NCBI GenBank assembly: GCA_016098155.1
Contig: JAAAJB010000262.1
Location: forward strand, 24,855-44,510
Direction: 5' to 3'
From: Actinomortierella ambigua
Lineage: Eukaryota > Mortierellomycota > Mortierellomycetes > Mortierellales > Mortierellaceae
Length of the DNA stretch: 19,656 nucleotides
Positions within the stretch are counted from its first letter, which is position 1, and each line of letters opens with the position of its first letter. The notes beneath the pieces were generated by a model. That model made no database searches, was not told where the DNA came from, and saw only the letters and a program-made list of their open reading frames with translations. Positions 18,579 through 19,656 of this stretch are shown piece by piece. The translations under genes were made by a program, and so were the position numbers.

Positions 18579-19085
18579 AATGAGGGAGCATGGCGTTAGC
18601 TGTTACTTTTTTTTTACTTTACCCCCAACGCGGAACTGCAACCTCTGCAAGCAACATAGCTTCACTGTCAAACATGTTTCTTTTTTTGAGGCTACCATGG
18701 CAGAAAGAATTGAAACACAACAGAGATACGTGAGAGAAAGACAAAGAGTGGAGAAGGGGAGGATGTGGGTAGGAGCTGAGAGATGAGAGGGAGGGGGAGA
18801 AAGCAGGCTTGTTGGGGTTTGTTTTTCTTTTTTGCGTGGGTAGCAATTGGCCTGTGCAATCGACAAAGCAGGGCGATTTCATTGGGCTGACCTCAAGTCA
18901 GCTGTACCACAGGACACAATAGCCTGTCGTGCTGGCAAGTGGACAAGGGAAGGGAAAGAAAAAGAGGACCTCTCACATATACTCTGTTGTTCTACCCCCT
19001 TTTGTTTTTCTTTTTTGTTTTCTACTTCACCTTTCACACCTGCTTTCCTCATTCACCCCCATCTCGCACATCCACGCTCATCACC
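18579..19085 (+). promoter_or_regulatory. Intergenic region: 3' UTR of the KH-like gene and promoter of the HMG-like gene
   Basis: This 507-nt gap separates two tandem plus-strand genes. Two inverted CCAAT boxes (ATTGG at 18846-18850 and 18881-18885) lie about 200-240 nt before the next ATG. The last 100 nt are strongly pyrimidine-rich, as in leaders of well-expressed fungal genes, and end in a good start context (CATCACC before ATG). I saw no AATAAA for the upstream gene. Confidence 0.5.
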
Positions 19086-19474
19086 ATGCCCAAGGTCAGG
19101 ACTTCATCCACTGCTGCCCGCTCCACCGCCGCCAAGAAGGGTAAGGACGCGCTTTATCGCGCCATTGCCATGAACCCTAACTCAGAGTATCAATGACAAG
19201 TTGCTCTGCTCGCGTGCATACCCTGAGATAGCGGCCTCTGTATCTTTACTTGCCACCAAAATAAGGCTGATGCGAGAAAAGCATCCGCCTTGTCCCCATG
19301 GACCACATATGCATATCTCCCACGAGCTGTAACTACCTATTAAACTATACGTGTTCTGCTGCTCACGGTTTCTTTGTTTTAGAAACTCCTGCAAAGAAGA
19401 TGTCTGCCTACAACCAGTTTATGAAGACTGAGCTTCCCAAGTACAAGGCCAAAAACCCAGCAACTGGCCACAAG
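19086..19474 (+). CDS. YABBY/HMG-box-like small basic nuclear protein (3' partial)
   Basis: Exons 19086-19140 and 19383-19474 are visible; the intron 19141-19382 (GTAAGG...TTTTAG) joins in phase 1, and at least one more exon lies beyond the window. The visible 49 residues begin with a basic Ala/Lys/Ser/Thr tail (MPKVRTSSTAARSTAAKK), then ETPAKK and MSAYNQFMKTELPKYKAKNPATGHK. The SAYNQFMK...LP-x-x-KAKNP...HK pattern is the first half of a YABBY-type HMG box, found in small fungal proteins as well as plant YABBYs; a KEAF-like continuation would be expected. HMG-box proteins bend or bind DNA in chromatin. Being partial, the assignment rests on about 25 residues; a different HMG subfamily is possible. 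Confidence 0.75.
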
Positions 19475-19576
19475 GTAGAGAGACGGACTGCAAGCACTTT
19501 GACTCTTCATTTCACCCTTCTCGCATCAACAATAGGAATAGGTTCTAAACACTCTTTCTCGTTCTCTTTTTTTTTC

Positions 19577-19608
<32 letters not shown>

Positions 19609-19656
19609 AAAGGGCGCGGTTCGGGGTGGGGGGGAAAAAAAAAAAAAGCTGTGTGA
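19475..19656 (+). other. Intron 2 of the HMG-like gene, with a T30 tract, to the window end
   Basis: The donor is CACAAG|GTAGAG. The rest of the window is non-coding and contains T9 (19567-19575), T30 (19578-19607), a short G-rich piece and an A13 run near the end. No acceptor followed by a YABBY/HMG continuation is visible, so the intron probably continues past 19656. Confidence 0.6.

Noticed and set aside
1..19656. tRNA, rRNA, intronic C/D snoRNA or CRISPR array
   Set aside because: No cloverleaf, paired C and D boxes in the right order on the sense strand, rRNA segments or spaced direct repeats were found by eye. A tRNAscan or snoscan run would be decisive.
1..19656. A biosynthetic cluster or defence system
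   Set aside because: All identified genes are housekeeping families of unrelated pathways; there are no synthases, transporters, nucleases or mobile-element genes.

Overview
The window is nuclear DNA from an intron-rich fungus. Coding exons are split by introns of mostly 65-230 nt with GT-AG ends. The proteins match fungal and opisthokont families: PalC, exportin-7, TBC1D5, MCMBP and a YABBY/HMG-like box protein. Intron density, many low-complexity Ser/Gly/Gln/His runs, and families shared with animals but lost from many yeasts point to an early-diverging fungus. A Mortierellomycota/Mucoromycota-type genome is my best guess; this is inference. No bacterial, viral or transposon genes, tRNAs, rRNAs or CRISPR arrays were recognised.

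Layout: (1) 1-1804, plus: 3' part of palC, a BRO1-domain protein of the ambient-pH (Pal/Rim) pathway, entering from outside the window. (2) 1954-7597, minus: a complete 12-exon exportin-7 (XPO7/RanBP16) gene, convergent with palC. (3) 8625-12235, minus: a TBC1D5-type Rab GTPase-activating protein with a large disordered C-terminus. (4) 12486-15246, minus: an 11-exon MCM-complex-binding protein (MCMBP/Mcb1/ETG1 family). (5) 15459-18578, plus: an 11-exon, 599-residue protein with two KH-like segments and a large unassigned C-terminal region, divergent from MCMBP across a 212-bp shared promoter. (6) 19086 to the window end, plus: the first two exons of a small basic YABBY/HMG-box-like protein.

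Exon borders were worked out by hand. Splice sites were chosen so that phase is kept and the protein stays aligned with family sequences as I remember them. All junctions in XPO7, MCMBP and the KH-like gene are phase-consistent. The only weak point is the first exon of TBC1D5.

The genes do not form one pathway. palC and TBC1D5 both act at endosomal or ESCRT/retromer membranes, while XPO7, MCMBP and the HMG-like protein are nuclear. I found no novel mobile or defence system. The best leads are a forced GC-AG intron in XPO7, conserved VPS29-binding and LIR-type motifs in the TBC1D5 homologue, two canonical G-quadruplex motifs on transcribed strands, a tandem CRE half-site array, and the uncharacterised KH-like protein.
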